Part shown: one piece after another, positions 51,053 to 62,500 of the stretch
Numbering within the stretch: position 1 is the stretch's first letter
Layout: each line of letters opens with the position of its first letter
Source: Pseudomonas sp. Bout1
GTDB taxonomy: Bacteria > Pseudomonadota > Gammaproteobacteria > Pseudomonadales > Pseudomonadaceae
Direction of reading: 5' to 3'
DNA length: 64,000 nucleotides
Assembly (NCBI RefSeq): GCF_034314165.1
Contig: NZ_JAVIWK010000001.1
Coordinates: 1,627,001 to 1,691,000, forward strand
Notes under the pieces: generated by a model
What the model was told of the DNA's origin: nothing
Seen by the model: the letters and a program-made list of their open reading frames with translations, nothing else
Database searches by the model: none
Position numbers and translations under genes: made by a program

Positions 51053-53011
51053 ATGACCACACAAGGATTTGGCGCTCAACTGCTGACGCTGCCGAGCATC
51101 TTTTCGGATCGGCTTTTCACCATTCCGGATTATCAGCGTGGCTACGCGTGGGACAAAAAGCAGGTCGACGAACTGCTCAAGGACGTCGATCATCTGATGC
51201 AAGATGGCGCCGCATTACGTCACTACACCGGCACACTCGTCCTCAGTCGCCCGAAACATGCAACAGACAACGCCTTCCACGTCGTGGATGGTCAGCAGCG
51301 GCTGACCACACTCGCCATTTTTCTGTACCTGCTGTGTGAGTCGCTGCCTATCGAAGAACGGGCAGCGTTTTCCGCGCTGTATTTACGCCGTGGTGAGCTT
51401 GGCAATGATCGGGCTGTGTTGCGCTTAAACTCGGATACACGGTCGTTTTTCGAACGTGTGGTGATGGCTGAAGGCAACCTCGATAACAGTCCAATTAAAC
51501 TTGAGGCGCATCAACGATTACTCAGCGCCAGAGGTTCGATTAAGAAGTGGCTTGAGGACAAAATCGCTTTGGGAATTGAGCCACAGCGGATCAGGGACAT
51601 CCTTGAGTCCCGGCTCGGCTTTCTGGTGTTCGCGCCTGAAGAAGATGCTGAAACAGGGATCATGTTCGAGGTCATCAACAACAGGGGGAAACCGCTTAGC
51701 GAGTTGGAGAAGGTTAAAAACTATTTGATTTACTGCTGTGTGAAGCTTTCTGCGGCTTCGCTCAGGGACACAATCGATCAGGATTGGTCAGAAATCCTGA
51801 GGGCCTTGAACATCGCTGGCAAAACCTCAGCCGGCGACGAAAGTGCATTCCTTCGTTACTGCCTAGTCGTCCATTTCAAACTGAATAAAACCGATAGCCA
51901 ATACGGTTATGAAGAGCTGAAAAAGCGAGTAAACCTCGACAGCTGTCTGACTGAGGATTTACCACGCGAGCCGGTGATCAAAAAAATTGCCGCCTTTGTG
52001 CAGTTTATGAAAACCGCCGCGCTCTGGTATCAACGCCTGTATGGGCGTGATCACGCAGGTTTAGAGCCTGAGATAGTGGTGCTTCTTGATCAAATCCGGG
52101 CGCAGGCACGTCATGCGTCCATTATGCCGCTGTTCCTGGCGATGGTGATCAAATTGCAGGGCTCGGGCGAGCGCCTGCATAAACTGCTTCGGTTGTTGGA
52201 GATCCTCAATTTTCGGGTCTACATGGCGCGGAACATGACGTCACGTAATGACACCGGACAAGGCGATCTTTATGGGTACGCGGCACGTTACTACCACTCT
52301 GAGCTTTTGGCCGCGCTTCCCCCTGAAGAGCTTAAGGTCGGGCGCATCCATTTGGAAACCGATGAGGATGCGTTCGAGTATCGGCTCGTTAATTTTATCA
52401 ATTGGCTAGCGGCGGATCACCGGTTTATTAAGTCCTTCTCTCTGGACCCTGACAGCCCCGACGATTTTTACAAATGGCGTGGCTTGCGGTACTTTCTCAT
52501 GAACTACGAGGCAAAGCTCCAACCGCGAAAAACGATTCAAATTGATAAAATTCTTCTCGGGGTTTCGGAGGGTAAAACCTCAGACTATTACTCGGTGGAG
52601 CACCTCTGGGCTACTGAAAATAGAAATCGTGAGGGGGAAAACAACCGTAAACAAGATAAGTACCAACGGCGCCGACTAGGCAATTTTGTCTTACTGGAAC
52701 TGCGCCTGAACATTCAGGGAAACAACGATGACCTGGAAGACAAGCTTCCACGCTACTGCGAGGGTCTAGGGGAAGAACCGACTACAGAACTTCATCAAGT
52801 TCGAAAAATGGCTACCGACACGTATTCGCTGATCGAAAGTTTCGATGGCAGAAGGCGGACGATCAATTTTTATCACGACCTTCATGGCGAGCTAAATGAC
52901 CATCAAGAGCAACGGTTCATCAAGTTTGCCCAGGCACGTTGGTCGCTGAAGACTTTCATTGGGTACGCGCAAATTCAGCGGGAAGCGGCCGCCGCGCACG
53001 AAGAAAGCTGA
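51053..53011 (+). CDS. DUF262/DUF1524 (GmrSD-like) protein
   Basis: A 652-aa protein. The N-terminal DUF262 part has IPDYQRGYAWDKKQVDELLK (residues 24-43) and the NTP-binding/ParB-like VVDGQQRLTTLAIFLYLL (77-94). The C-terminal DUF1524 HNH-like part shows SVEHLWATENRN and RRLGNFVLLELRLNIQGNND, the His-Asn-Asn pattern. The pairing is that of single-chain GmrSD type IV restriction enzymes, which cut phage DNA with modified bases after NTP hydrolysis. The HNH motif reads VEHLWA rather than IEHILP, so activity should be checked. Confidence 0.85.
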   Translation: MTTQGFGAQLLTLPSIFSDRLFTIPDYQRGYAWDKKQVDELLKDVDHLMQDGAALRHYTGTLVLSRPKHATDNAFHVVDGQQRLTTLAIFLYLLCESLPIEERAAFSALYLRRGELGNDRAVLRLNSDTRSFFERVVMAEGNLDNSPIKLEAHQRLLSARGSIKKWLEDKIALGIEPQRIRDILESRLGFLVFAPEEDAETGIMFEVINNRGKPLSELEKVKNYLIYCCVKLSAASLRDTIDQDWSEILRALNIAGKTSAGDESAFLRYCLVVHFKLNKTDSQYGYEELKKRVNLDSCLTEDLPREPVIKKIAAFVQFMKTAALWYQRLYGRDHAGLEPEIVVLLDQIRAQARHASIMPLFLAMVIKLQGSGERLHKLLRLLEILNFRVYMARNMTSRNDTGQGDLYGYAARYYHSELLAALPPEELKVGRIHLETDEDAFEYRLVNFINWLAADHRFIKSFSLDPDSPDDFYKWRGLRYFLMNYEAKLQPRKTIQIDKILLGVSEGKTSDYYSVEHLWATENRNREGENNRKQDKYQRRRLGNFVLLELRLNIQGNNDDLEDKLPRYCEGLGEEPTTELHQVRKMATDTYSLIESFDGRRRTINFYHDLHGELNDHQEQRFIKFAQARWSLKTFIGYAQIQREAAAAHEES

Positions 53012-53144
53012 GGGTTGCGTTTGAATGAGCCGAAGGGCGTACCGGACCCACTTGCGGGTGGGGTGGTACGCCCGCAAGGTGAAAGAATTCTGCCGGTGTT
53101 GTTTGCTGTGGTGCAGGCGCGGTCCGGTGTAGATCGAACAAGCA

Positions 53145-54194
53145 TTAGGTATCCGCGCTTTTGACACGATACAGCGCCGACATCTGTTCGATTTCTGCAA
53201 GGATCTCCCCTCTGAGTACAGACGGCTTGAGAACCTCAACGCTGGCACCTTGACTCAAAATCCAAAGTCGCAACCCTTGGCTCAAATGCAGTTCACAACT
53301 CAGGTGCCAGCGTTCCGTATCGTAGGGCTGTAAAACCTGTTGCGGACTGAGCCAGTTCTCGCTCAGGCGCTGAAACATCTTTTCATCGATCAGCAACTCC
53401 AGCTGGATGGGATGTTCGTTCTCCAGCCCAATCAAGCTCTTCAATGAACTGGTGTTACGAATGTCGTACTCAGCGGGTACCTGAGCGGGTTCAAACCCTG
53501 CCGCTTTCGCGGATTTGAAACGGTGTATTGGCCAGGCATAAGGCGTGTCCTGGTCTCTGCCATCCACGACGAGTGACAGGTAGATGTTGGCGTCCTGAAA
53601 GGACAGGCCCAACGGTGTCAATCGGTAAGGCTTGGGGTATGGCGCGCCGCGTGGCTGGTACAGCACATCCAGCATGCTTCCCTCCAGCAAGGCGTCCTGG
53701 ATGGTTTGAAAGACCTGCGGCTCGACCAATCCCGGCTGTAAATTCAGAAAACGGGTGTTGCTGACCACCTTCTTGGTCCAGTCATAAAGTCGGTGGGAAT
53801 GTTTGTTCAAAATCGACTGGGCGTGCTCGTACAGCTCCTGAAGATTACCGCCTAGCGTGCGGCTGGTGTACGGGCGGGCATGATCGATGACCATGATCAA
53901 ATTCATTGCGTCAGTGGGTTTGAGCACGAACCTCGACAATTCCTTGTCGGCCCAATACACGTATTCTCGACCTTCTTTTTTTCGCTTAACACCGTAGCGT
54001 TTATCCTCTAGCAAGGCTTTGAGGTTGCGTTGAATCGTCCGGTCGTCCACCTCGATGGACTGGGCTCGAAGTCTTTCTTGGAACTGTGCCACGCGCAAGC
54101 CGGACGGCGTTGCCGTGCCGCCCCGTGTGGGAATCATTGCCAGGAGTAGATCTAGGCGAAACCTCTCTTCCAGGCGTTTTCCTGACATCTCCAT
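53145..54194 (-). CDS. WYL-domain transcriptional regulator
   Basis: A 349-aa regulator from ATG 54194 (AGAGGA upstream). The N-terminal winged helix is RLDLLLAMIPTRGGTATPSG, LRAQSIEVDDRTIQRNLKAL and KRYGVKRKKEGREYVYW. A WYL-like domain lies near residues 180-260 (YRLTPLGLSFQDANIYLSLV, AWPIHRFKSAKAAGFEP) and a WCX-like C-terminus follows. WYL proteins often repress defence genes and respond to nucleic acid or nucleotide ligands. It is divergent from the Sel1 gene across 82 bases and convergent to the DUF262 gene, so it most likely controls itself and the Sel1 gene. Confidence 0.85.
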   Translation of the reverse strand: MEMSGKRLEERFRLDLLLAMIPTRGGTATPSGLRVAQFQERLRAQSIEVDDRTIQRNLKALLEDKRYGVKRKKEGREYVYWADKELSRFVLKPTDAMNLIMVIDHARPYTSRTLGGNLQELYEHAQSILNKHSHRLYDWTKKVVSNTRFLNLQPGLVEPQVFQTIQDALLEGSMLDVLYQPRGAPYPKPYRLTPLGLSFQDANIYLSLVVDGRDQDTPYAWPIHRFKSAKAAGFEPAQVPAEYDIRNTSSLKSLIGLENEHPIQLELLIDEKMFQRLSENWLSPQQVLQPYDTERWHLSCELHLSQGLRLWILSQGASVEVLKPSVLRGEILAEIEQMSALYRVKSADT

Positions 54195-54276
54195 GCTTCC
54201 TCTATTGCGACACAGTTTGTCGCTCAGAGGGTGGATGATTCCTTTCGAGAAATCAATCTGATGTCGGAGCCGAGAA

Positions 54277-55137
54277 ATGGCGATGCCCAAGCCTGCAAAT
54301 GTCGTCAACATACTTGAAGCTTTTCTGCCCGAGCCTGAAATGCTGGAGCTCCGTGAATCCAGTGAACATGACGGCCTGGGGGCGGGATTGGGCATGCCGA
54401 CTCTGCGGATTGTTGAAATGTCTGAGCGTCATGGGGCTGTGTCATACGCTGAAGTGAAGGCCATGAATCCTTTAAAAGCGGCCTTGGCACGAGAATCATT
54501 TCTCCTGCTATATGCGCAGCTTCGACGAGCAGCACTCGGACATGATGCAGATGCGCTAAATGACCTCGGTTGGTTATGGCTGGATGGGTGCACGTTGATC
54601 GAGGATCCAGCGATTGCTCTGCACCTTTTTCGGCTGGCTGCGGCGGACGATTTATCTGAAGCCTTTTTCAATCTAGGGCAGCTGTATACCTACGGAATAG
54701 GTATCGCCGTCGATGAGCAAATGGCCCAGCGATGGCTGAAAAAGGCGTTTAAAGGTGGGATCCGCGAGGCTGCTTTGGAGGTCGCGTGGCTTTACGACGC
54801 GCGGGATCGAAAAGGCAGTTGTGAAGCCTCATGGGTTGATGCCGATAACCGGAAGGCATTTCGTTGGTACCGAAAAGCCGCTCGTGCCGGCGACACTGCG
54901 GCGTTTGCACGCCTTGGGAAGAGTTACCTGGAGGGCAATGGCGTTTCGCGTCACGTCTCAAAGGGGCTTTTTTGGTTGCAGCGAGCTGCGCTCAGCGGTG
55001 ATGCCGCAGCGGCTGATGCCTTGGAGTATTTTTATGAGGATGCGCTGTACATGCCGGATCCTCAGGGGCGTATGCGTTTATTTTGGGCCTCGTATGCCGA
55101 AGGTCTGCGAGACGCGTTTGAGTGCCGGGAACGTTGA
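54277..55137 (+). CDS. Sel1-like repeat protein
   Basis: A 286-aa soluble protein. Residues about 90-250 form Sel1/TPR-like helical repeats (DALNDLGWLWLDGCTLIEDP, AFFNLGQLYTYGIGIAVDEQ, AFARLGKSYLEGNGVSRHVS). No signal peptide, so it should be cytoplasmic and act as a scaffold. It starts at ATG 54277, divergent from the WYL regulator, and precedes an unknown 382-aa protein by 107 bases. Partner unknown. Confidence 0.8.
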   Translation: MAMPKPANVVNILEAFLPEPEMLELRESSEHDGLGAGLGMPTLRIVEMSERHGAVSYAEVKAMNPLKAALARESFLLLYAQLRRAALGHDADALNDLGWLWLDGCTLIEDPAIALHLFRLAAADDLSEAFFNLGQLYTYGIGIAVDEQMAQRWLKKAFKGGIREAALEVAWLYDARDRKGSCEASWVDADNRKAFRWYRKAARAGDTAAFARLGKSYLEGNGVSRHVSKGLFWLQRAALSGDAAAADALEYFYEDALYMPDPQGRMRLFWASYAEGLRDAFECRER

Positions 55138-55244
55138 TGTATGTAGGGCTCGTAAGGGGAAACCCTGGTTTACTGTTTACCTGGAAATCCACTGGTGACC
55201 CTAGTATTCAACAGTGTTTTAAATGAAAAAATTAAGGACGCGTA

Positions 55245-56393
55245 ATGATTACGTTGAGAGACGGCGGCTCATTCAGCATTGATGCTTTGGTTACAAAAGT
55301 AGAGGGATTGGGTGGCTCCATGGTGTTGGGTCCCATCAAAGTAGGGTTGACCGATCACAAGAAGCCGGACTCGTTGGATTACTGGATTAGAACCAATGGA
55401 GCCAACCGAAAAGACCAGATGCAAGCGGAAGCGCAAGTGGTTGATCAGTTGCTTGCTTCTGGTCGTTTTGACCGCGTAGACATGAAATGTCCATCAACCG
55501 GGTATCGTTGCGCTGGGCTGAGTGTGATTTCCAAACCTCGTTACGAACAGACTCAGGCACCCACGAGCACTGTGCCTAGAAATGAAGAAATGGAGGCGGC
55601 CGCATGGCTGATCGACCGCTTCAAGGCCGCGTCGCCGAACCTCGCCTATGCCAACCTCAACGAGGCTGGAAGTTATCGAGGATGGGTTGCTGACTTCAAA
55701 ATTCCTCTGTTGGATGGTCGTTCACTGAAGCTGGATCTACGAGAGGAGAAGGATCTGTTTCTCCTGTTTGTCTTGGCGGTGGTTTGGTCTCGGACAGGCC
55801 CTTGGGAGAATGCCGTCTATTTTGTGGCCTGGATGAAGCTGGCTCACAAAGACGCACCAGCTTTATGGACAAACGACGCGTTTGTCGAAATAGAGCGCAG
55901 TAACTGTAAGGCCTCCATGGTGCAGACCTTAGGTCAGTGCCTCGATCCCGACACTAGGAAGCAGGTCAGTTTCAGGAAAGATGTTTACGCGAGTGTGAAA
56001 GTCCTTGCCCACAACTGGGACGGCATCAAACGTGCCATCAACGTCATGATCACGACTAGCCAATACGCTGCGTTTTTCGACTTTATGCGTTCATTAAAAG
56101 GCTTGGGGACCGGCCAGAAAAGCATGCTGATCAAGATCCCTCTGGTCATGCGAGAGTTGCGTTGTCAGCTTTATCCATCAATTCCAGGCGAGTTCTGCTG
56201 TGTGCCGGATGCTCGGGTCTATGAGGCGTTAAGTGCGATGAGCCGGGACCACAACAAGCGTATAAACCTGACGCATCACGCTGGCAGTGTAAAAAAACTG
56301 ATCAACGCCTCTGCGAAGATCTATCAACTGTTCGGTGATCTGTATGACCTGCCGTTGTTCGCTTATGTTGACCTCGACCTACCCCATACGTGA
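55245..56393 (+). CDS. Hypothetical 382-aa protein
   Basis: The protein starts at ATG 55245 with AAGGACG upstream. Soluble, mixed alpha/beta, with no signal peptide. Parts that look structured are SLDYWIRTNGANRKDQMQAE, AAWLIDRFKAASPNLAYANL, LDLREEKDLFLLFVLAVVWS and NKRINLTHHAGSVKKLINAS. I recognise no family or catalytic motif. It ends 128 bases from the convergent helicase gene. It lies in series with the Sel1 gene and may form a unit with it. Confidence 0.65.
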   Translation: MITLRDGGSFSIDALVTKVEGLGGSMVLGPIKVGLTDHKKPDSLDYWIRTNGANRKDQMQAEAQVVDQLLASGRFDRVDMKCPSTGYRCAGLSVISKPRYEQTQAPTSTVPRNEEMEAAAWLIDRFKAASPNLAYANLNEAGSYRGWVADFKIPLLDGRSLKLDLREEKDLFLLFVLAVVWSRTGPWENAVYFVAWMKLAHKDAPALWTNDAFVEIERSNCKASMVQTLGQCLDPDTRKQVSFRKDVYASVKVLAHNWDGIKRAINVMITTSQYAAFFDFMRSLKGLGTGQKSMLIKIPLVMRELRCQLYPSIPGEFCCVPDARVYEALSAMSRDHNKRINLTHHAGSVKKLINASAKIYQLFGDLYDLPLFAYVDLDLPHT

Positions 56394-56521
56394 CAGCTGG
56401 AGTAGAGGTCTAGGCCTAAAGAAATTTGACGCACCTTATTTTCGAGTGCCTTTGAAGACAGAAAAGTGGTGTCCACTTTGTCTTAGGTGGACACCGTTCT
56501 CTGGCTCATTGGGTGCTTGGC

Positions 56522-59500
56522 TTAGCTCACGAGCAGGCTCATGTAAGTGGGCCACTCACCGCTAGGACACATTTGCGCCACTTTATATTTCTCCAGCATT
56601 TGTAGCGCTTGGCTCTCGTGGTTAGCGCGGAAGTCAAACCCCATCTGGTCGCGATACGGCATTCTACCTCGCCAGTATCCCATTCCTTGATCAAGGAAAA
56701 CTTTGCTGCGCTTACCCGATACCCAATCTACTGTTATCACTCTCGCGTGTTGAAGCTCCCGGCTTCGTTCTTTGATTTCAACTTCAGGTGAGATGGAGAA
56801 CTGGCTACCCAACCAAAGCTTAAGAAGAGCTTCTTGATCAAGTTGGAACCTCCAGTCATGACTAATTTGATTGCTGGACTGATCGCCACTGGATGCTAGC
56901 GTTTGAATTCGCAGCGACTTAAGTTTTTCATTTTTGAAAAGTTCAAGAAAACCGCTTAACAACATTAACGACCATGGTGATTTCAAATAACGGTCGGAAT
57001 AGCTGACCACTGCTGCTTGGTCTGTGGCAATCAACTCAGTCAGTTCGGGCGCGTGCTTCTCAATGAGAGTAGCGAGACGTCTATGCAAGCTGCTGATAGG
57101 CCCGTCAAGTTCGTGGGTGATTTCGATGACCCGTGCACCCTGCTCAAATTGGCGCCAGGTCCGGACGTCGATAGGCTGACCACCGCAATCAGAAACACAG
57201 TCGCTTCCAGCCCATACTATTCCATCGTTGCTACTCAGCCATCCGGCTCCTGGAGTCGCAGCGGAGGCATCGCTGCTAAAAAGACTCTTGATGCCCGACT
57301 TGGAACGAATTTGAGCCACCAGGTAAGGCTTGATCAGTGGGAGGGAGTTGTCCATATCCTCAATCACAACCCCAAGACTAGCCAGGTCAAAGAGGGTGTT
57401 CTTCTGTTCTTTGCTTAGCGACGCTCCTGAAGGAATTGCCAGTTTCACCTTGAGTTTGTCAGCGATTGCCCAAGTGAGGATTTTTTCACGGAAGTAAGGG
57501 TGATCTAGGTCCCAGTCCTCTGCATCTCCCCTCATCACCAAGCAAATAGAGGTGTCGTTTTCACTGCGATCCGCTGAATTGATCGCAGAGGACAAATAGC
57601 GGATCGGGCCGGTCGAGCAATAACTAGCCCCCACCACAGTTTCAAACTCGCTGGGCAAGTCTAAATGTTCGATTAGGCCCGACACAGTCAGCCACTCCAT
57701 GGCGCGTCCACGATCTAGCTCCTCTCGCTCCACTCGACTGTCTTGACCTGCAAGACAGTGCGAGCAGACGTTTTCGCAGTTAACCGGGCAATGCAGCTTC
57801 CCTAACGTTTTACGTAATAGCTCGGTTGTATTCGCTAAGCCAGCCAGGACAAACCCGGCTCCTCCGCTGACTTCATCGAACAGCTGAATGACCGTTCGCC
57901 CTTGTCCACTTTCGATATCGCGATCAAGACGGAAACCAAAGCCCATTTCTGTGCTGGCAATACCTAAGAGTTCGGCGATTACGTCGCGTAGCGCAACGGC
58001 AAGAGTCGTGGCTATAGTTTGCTCTGCCAGACTATCTCCGAGCCACAGGCCTGTCTGGGGACTTCTTAAGTAAAGCTCCATGACGTCAGTGCGAATTTGA
58101 TAGCCCAAGAACAGGTTAGGCTTAACTGCCGTGCCGGGGCAGTCGAACTCTTTACGACTGCCTGTGATCCCGCCCACTGGCCGGTGTAGCTGATCTGGGA
58201 GCAGATTTTTAGGAATGTCACCGAAGGCGAGCATTGAATCTGCACGTCCACAGGTTAGGCACACGGCGTAACCTTTTTCGTGTTCACCGGATGAATGATG
58301 AAACACACTGCCATCGTGACCAAATCGAACGAAACCACACCGCTTGTCGGGCAGCGAGATCGTCTCGCCAGTCAGTTGGATGCGAGGTCGTTCGACTCGG
58401 ATGAACTTCTGAGAAGTGATGTCGTTTGTTGTGGACTCATAAAAGTCGGTTACAAAGCCGCCAGGGCGAAGGACGGTTCGGCGCTCATTTGGTTGAATTG
58501 CGTGCATGCAGTGTGAGCACGTTAGCTCGGAGCTGTTGGTATAGGCGTTTTCGATTACGCCTGTCGCTCCACAATTTGAGCATCGCCAGGCGATATCAAA
58601 TTTTTGTGCTTCGTTCACTTGGCCTGACGCATGCCATTGCAAACTGATTCCTGCCGAACGATAGACTCGCCCATCGATTACCACTTGCGACCCAGGTGCA
58701 TACTCTCGGATCGCAATGTTTAAGCCGCGAGACGGAAGCTCTTTGTTGTTGAAAATGCTGTCTTCACGACTCTCAGGATGAGTTCGCTGGTGCTTGAAGT
58801 CCTCAATGTTGTAGGTATTGAGTGTCACGACATCGGTAGGGAATCCATATCCTGGAAGGAACGCACGGGACGCGAGATCGCGAAGCAAGTACTCACCGTC
58901 GTGACGTTTTTTCTCCAGCTCTAGCGCTTTTTTGTACGGTAAATCTGTCGCCGCTTGCAGCTTAGCGTTGAGCTTTCGAGACTCTTCAAGCCACCGGTCC
59001 TCCAGAATACGTACGCTTTCCTGAGTCTCGGCTGAGATTGTGCTAAGCAGGCAGCCATCTAAGCAAGTTCCGCTGACAAGGCGTTTGATTGGGTCTGCGA
59101 ATTCTGTCTGACTACTAATCAGCCAGCTTTTGAATTGCTGGCAGGGTGAGTCGTCTCCGCCAAAAAACCATTGGAGAGTCAGCCTAGTTCGGTCACCGTC
59201 ACTACTGGTTTTTGACTTTAGGAAAATAGACAAGAGCAGTGAATTGACGTGCCTCTGAACAATGCGAGAAGAGCTTAAAGTAATGGTGGGAGCGGGAATG
59301 GCGGTAATGAATGGCCACTTAGGCTGTGCAAACGCGCGCTGGTTATGAGGGTCCGCTTTACATAAGGTGTAGGCTATCGCGCGTGCCTCACTACGGCGTC
59401 CGGCGCGTCCCGCCCGTTGCAAATAGTTGGCAGGGTGGGGCGGCAGATTGTTCATCACTACAGCAGAGATGCCCCCAATGTCTACGCCCATCTCCATAGT

Positions 59501-62500
59501 CGTGGAGCAGTTGAGTACGTTGATATCACCCTTCTTAAACAAATCAACATAGTCATCGAGTCTCTGCGCCGACTGCTGAGCCGAATGTTCTGCGGTTCGA
59601 TAGTAAAATCCGCCTTCCACGGTACGGTCGCTAATATCGGTCCAGAGATTCTCAGACCGAAGGTGCTGGATGACCGGATCTTGTAAGACCTGCGACCGGA
59701 TCTGCAATTGCTTGGTCACGGCGCTACCATCTATCTGGAGGTTGGCTAGCGAGGCGAGTTGGATTTTCTGGCAACGGTAGTCTTGCGGACGCAACTTTAT
59801 GGGTAAATAGGGGGTTAGCCCACGAAAAGTCGAGTCAAAAATTCGGTGCGTTATCGGGCAGAGCCACCCCTCTTCTAATAGAGAAAAGGTCAGGGTTTCT
59901 AGTTTCAGGCGATGCCCTGGGTCTGCGGGCTCCAGGATGAGAGCCTGTGTCAGAGCAGACCATGCGGCCTCTAGCCAAGCATTGATTTTGTCCGCATCTG
60001 TAGCGACCGTCCGATTCAATCCGGTGGCTTGTTCCAGTAGTTTTACTAACCGATGCGGATTTCCAGATTTTACTTGAGGCCATTTTTTTACTGTTGTGCT
60101 TTCTTCCATCTCGATTTTTGGAGAAAACAGCGATTTGGGGGTAAACCTGCTACCCATCCAGGATTGCATGTCGCGATCCATGTTTATAAAGGTGTTCTCG
60201 CGCACGTAAAAATCAAGTGCAACTTTAAGGTAGTCGTGCCAGTCCTCAAGAGTTAACCGAGTTTCAGGCGCCGAAAATGGTCCTGTCGCCGGTACCGCGT
60301 TTGTTTCCGTCCACATCGGCGGTGTAGAGCTAATTTCTTTGAGACCTCGGTAGGTTACTTTTACGAGGCCGAGAGTTTCGGTACTGTTTTGATTTTTTGG
60401 GCGTCGGGAAAATTCCCTAGCCAAAAGTAAGCGAGCCATGGTTGCGCCACCTTGGCTCCCGTCAAAAAGGACCGGGTTGGCGTAGCGGTTGTAGCGCAAG
60501 ATTGATTGTTCAACATCCTTGGATGCCGCTAGCTCATGCACCATGCTTGCCCAGTCGACGTTGATGATTCGTTTTTGTGGGGCGCTGCCGGATCGTAGCG
60601 CGGCTGCTTGTCTGCGAAGATCAGCCGCCATGACACTCATTCCTGACTGTTCTAAGCCTTCTGCGTGGCGCATCAGCAGATCATAGTTGCCGGTAGGAAC
60701 GTCTTTAGGTTCCGCATCAGCTTTGGCCTGAACGTTACGAAGCGTTTCAAATACCAAGCCACGCAACCGCGAACGCTCGGCTTCTTGTTGCATGCGTACG
60801 GCCATACGTGCCGTACCTTGACGGCTATCGGTGAACGTAATTAGCTTGCGCCCCCGACCGGGTAATTCTTCTGGGGAGCGCTCATTACTGTCTTTTTTGT
60901 CGGCATCTGGGCAAAACTCCAGCACCGTCGGGACGGCATTCGCAACATAGAACGGAGCGCCCAGGTACGCTTTTCTCAGAAAGCTTTTTTTGTTTGGAAG
61001 TTCGTGATCGCAGTGACTACAGCAAGCCGCTTTCTCTTCAGCGATAGTAATGTTGATAGGGCGCGCTGAGTTAGTAGCACATAAGCCGTGGGTGTCGAGA
61101 TCGAGGCTGACGCTGAAAAAGGGATCTTGTGCGACCTGTAAACCGGCAATTACCAAACGTTGTGCATAAGTACGACTAGTAGTGGGGCCGGTTACCTCAC
61201 TTTCAGGCGACGTCTCTTCTTCGCCGCTTTCGTAGCTCAGAGAAAACTCATCTCCTGCGTACGGGCTCAATTGGTGAAGAACCCCGTTGCGATCTTCCGC
61301 AATCAAATGCGGAGTTTTACAGTCATCGCAAAATCCTAATTCGTACACTGGGGCGTTGCATTCGCAGCGTGCACGTTGATGAACGTAGACGTTGCCAAAT
61401 GGCCATTCATTCAGACTGGCAGATTTGACAGTGCAATTGGGGTCTATGCAGGACCATAGTCCATGAAGCATTCGTTGAAAAAGATGGGTCCGTAGCTTAA
61501 GAAACGGCGGTTCGTCCTTATGGCGTCGGGTGCCAGTTGATACATCGAGCCAACCTAACACTTCTCGTTGCTGCTCCAGCCGCGAGCCGGGCATCAATTC
61601 GGATTTCAGTATCGTCAGTAATTCATTTAAATCTAACGGTTTCGTCGAGTTAACAATCGCATGCCTTAACGAGCGTGCTATTGAATTGCGTCCTAAAGCA
61701 TCAAAACGGGTCGGTGATATTTCTTGTTCATCCTCGATAGACTGCACGACCTCCAGCGAGGCCTTTTCGACTTTCGAGTCGAACAAGATATCCGGCCAAA
61801 CACGGGATCCTCCAATGACGTCGACTTGTTCTAGCCGCACTCCTGCGAGATCTGCAAGGTAGCGTTTCAACTTTTCTTCGGCCTCACCCCCGGCGATGGT
61901 GGCCGATGTCGCGACAAAACGAATTTCCTCAGGATTTTTACCGAATGCTTGAACGACGCGGCGCAGCAGGAGAGACATTTCTGCGGCTTGAGAACCAACG
62001 TAAGTGTGTGCCTCGTCGAGGACAATCCAGCGTAGAGACTGCTGTTGCTTTGAAATCTCCAGGATAGGATTGTCTACCTGACGAACCAGCATGTATTCGA
62101 GCATTGTCGCGTTGGTCATTAATATTGGCGCGGGCTCTTTGCGCAAAAGCTCACGTGACAAAACCTGGTTGGGTTTCTGTTCTTGAATCTTACGAATGAC
62201 CCCTTCGCGTTCTTCAGTTTTACCGTTGTATAAACAAAACCGAATATCTTTACCGTACGCACGGGTCCATGCATCTAATCGCTCCTGTTGAGAGTTGATT
62301 AGGGCGTTGAGAGGATAGAGAAATAGCGCTCTCACCCCAATCAAGGATGACTGATTTCGCTCACGCTCCCGGATTAGATCTTCAAGGATAGGCACCATGA
62401 AACATTCTGTTTTTCCCGAGCCGGTGCCACTGGTAATGATGGCAGATCGAGGTTTCTCGTTAAGCAACGTTCGCCAAGCCTGAAGCTGGTGCGTATAGGG

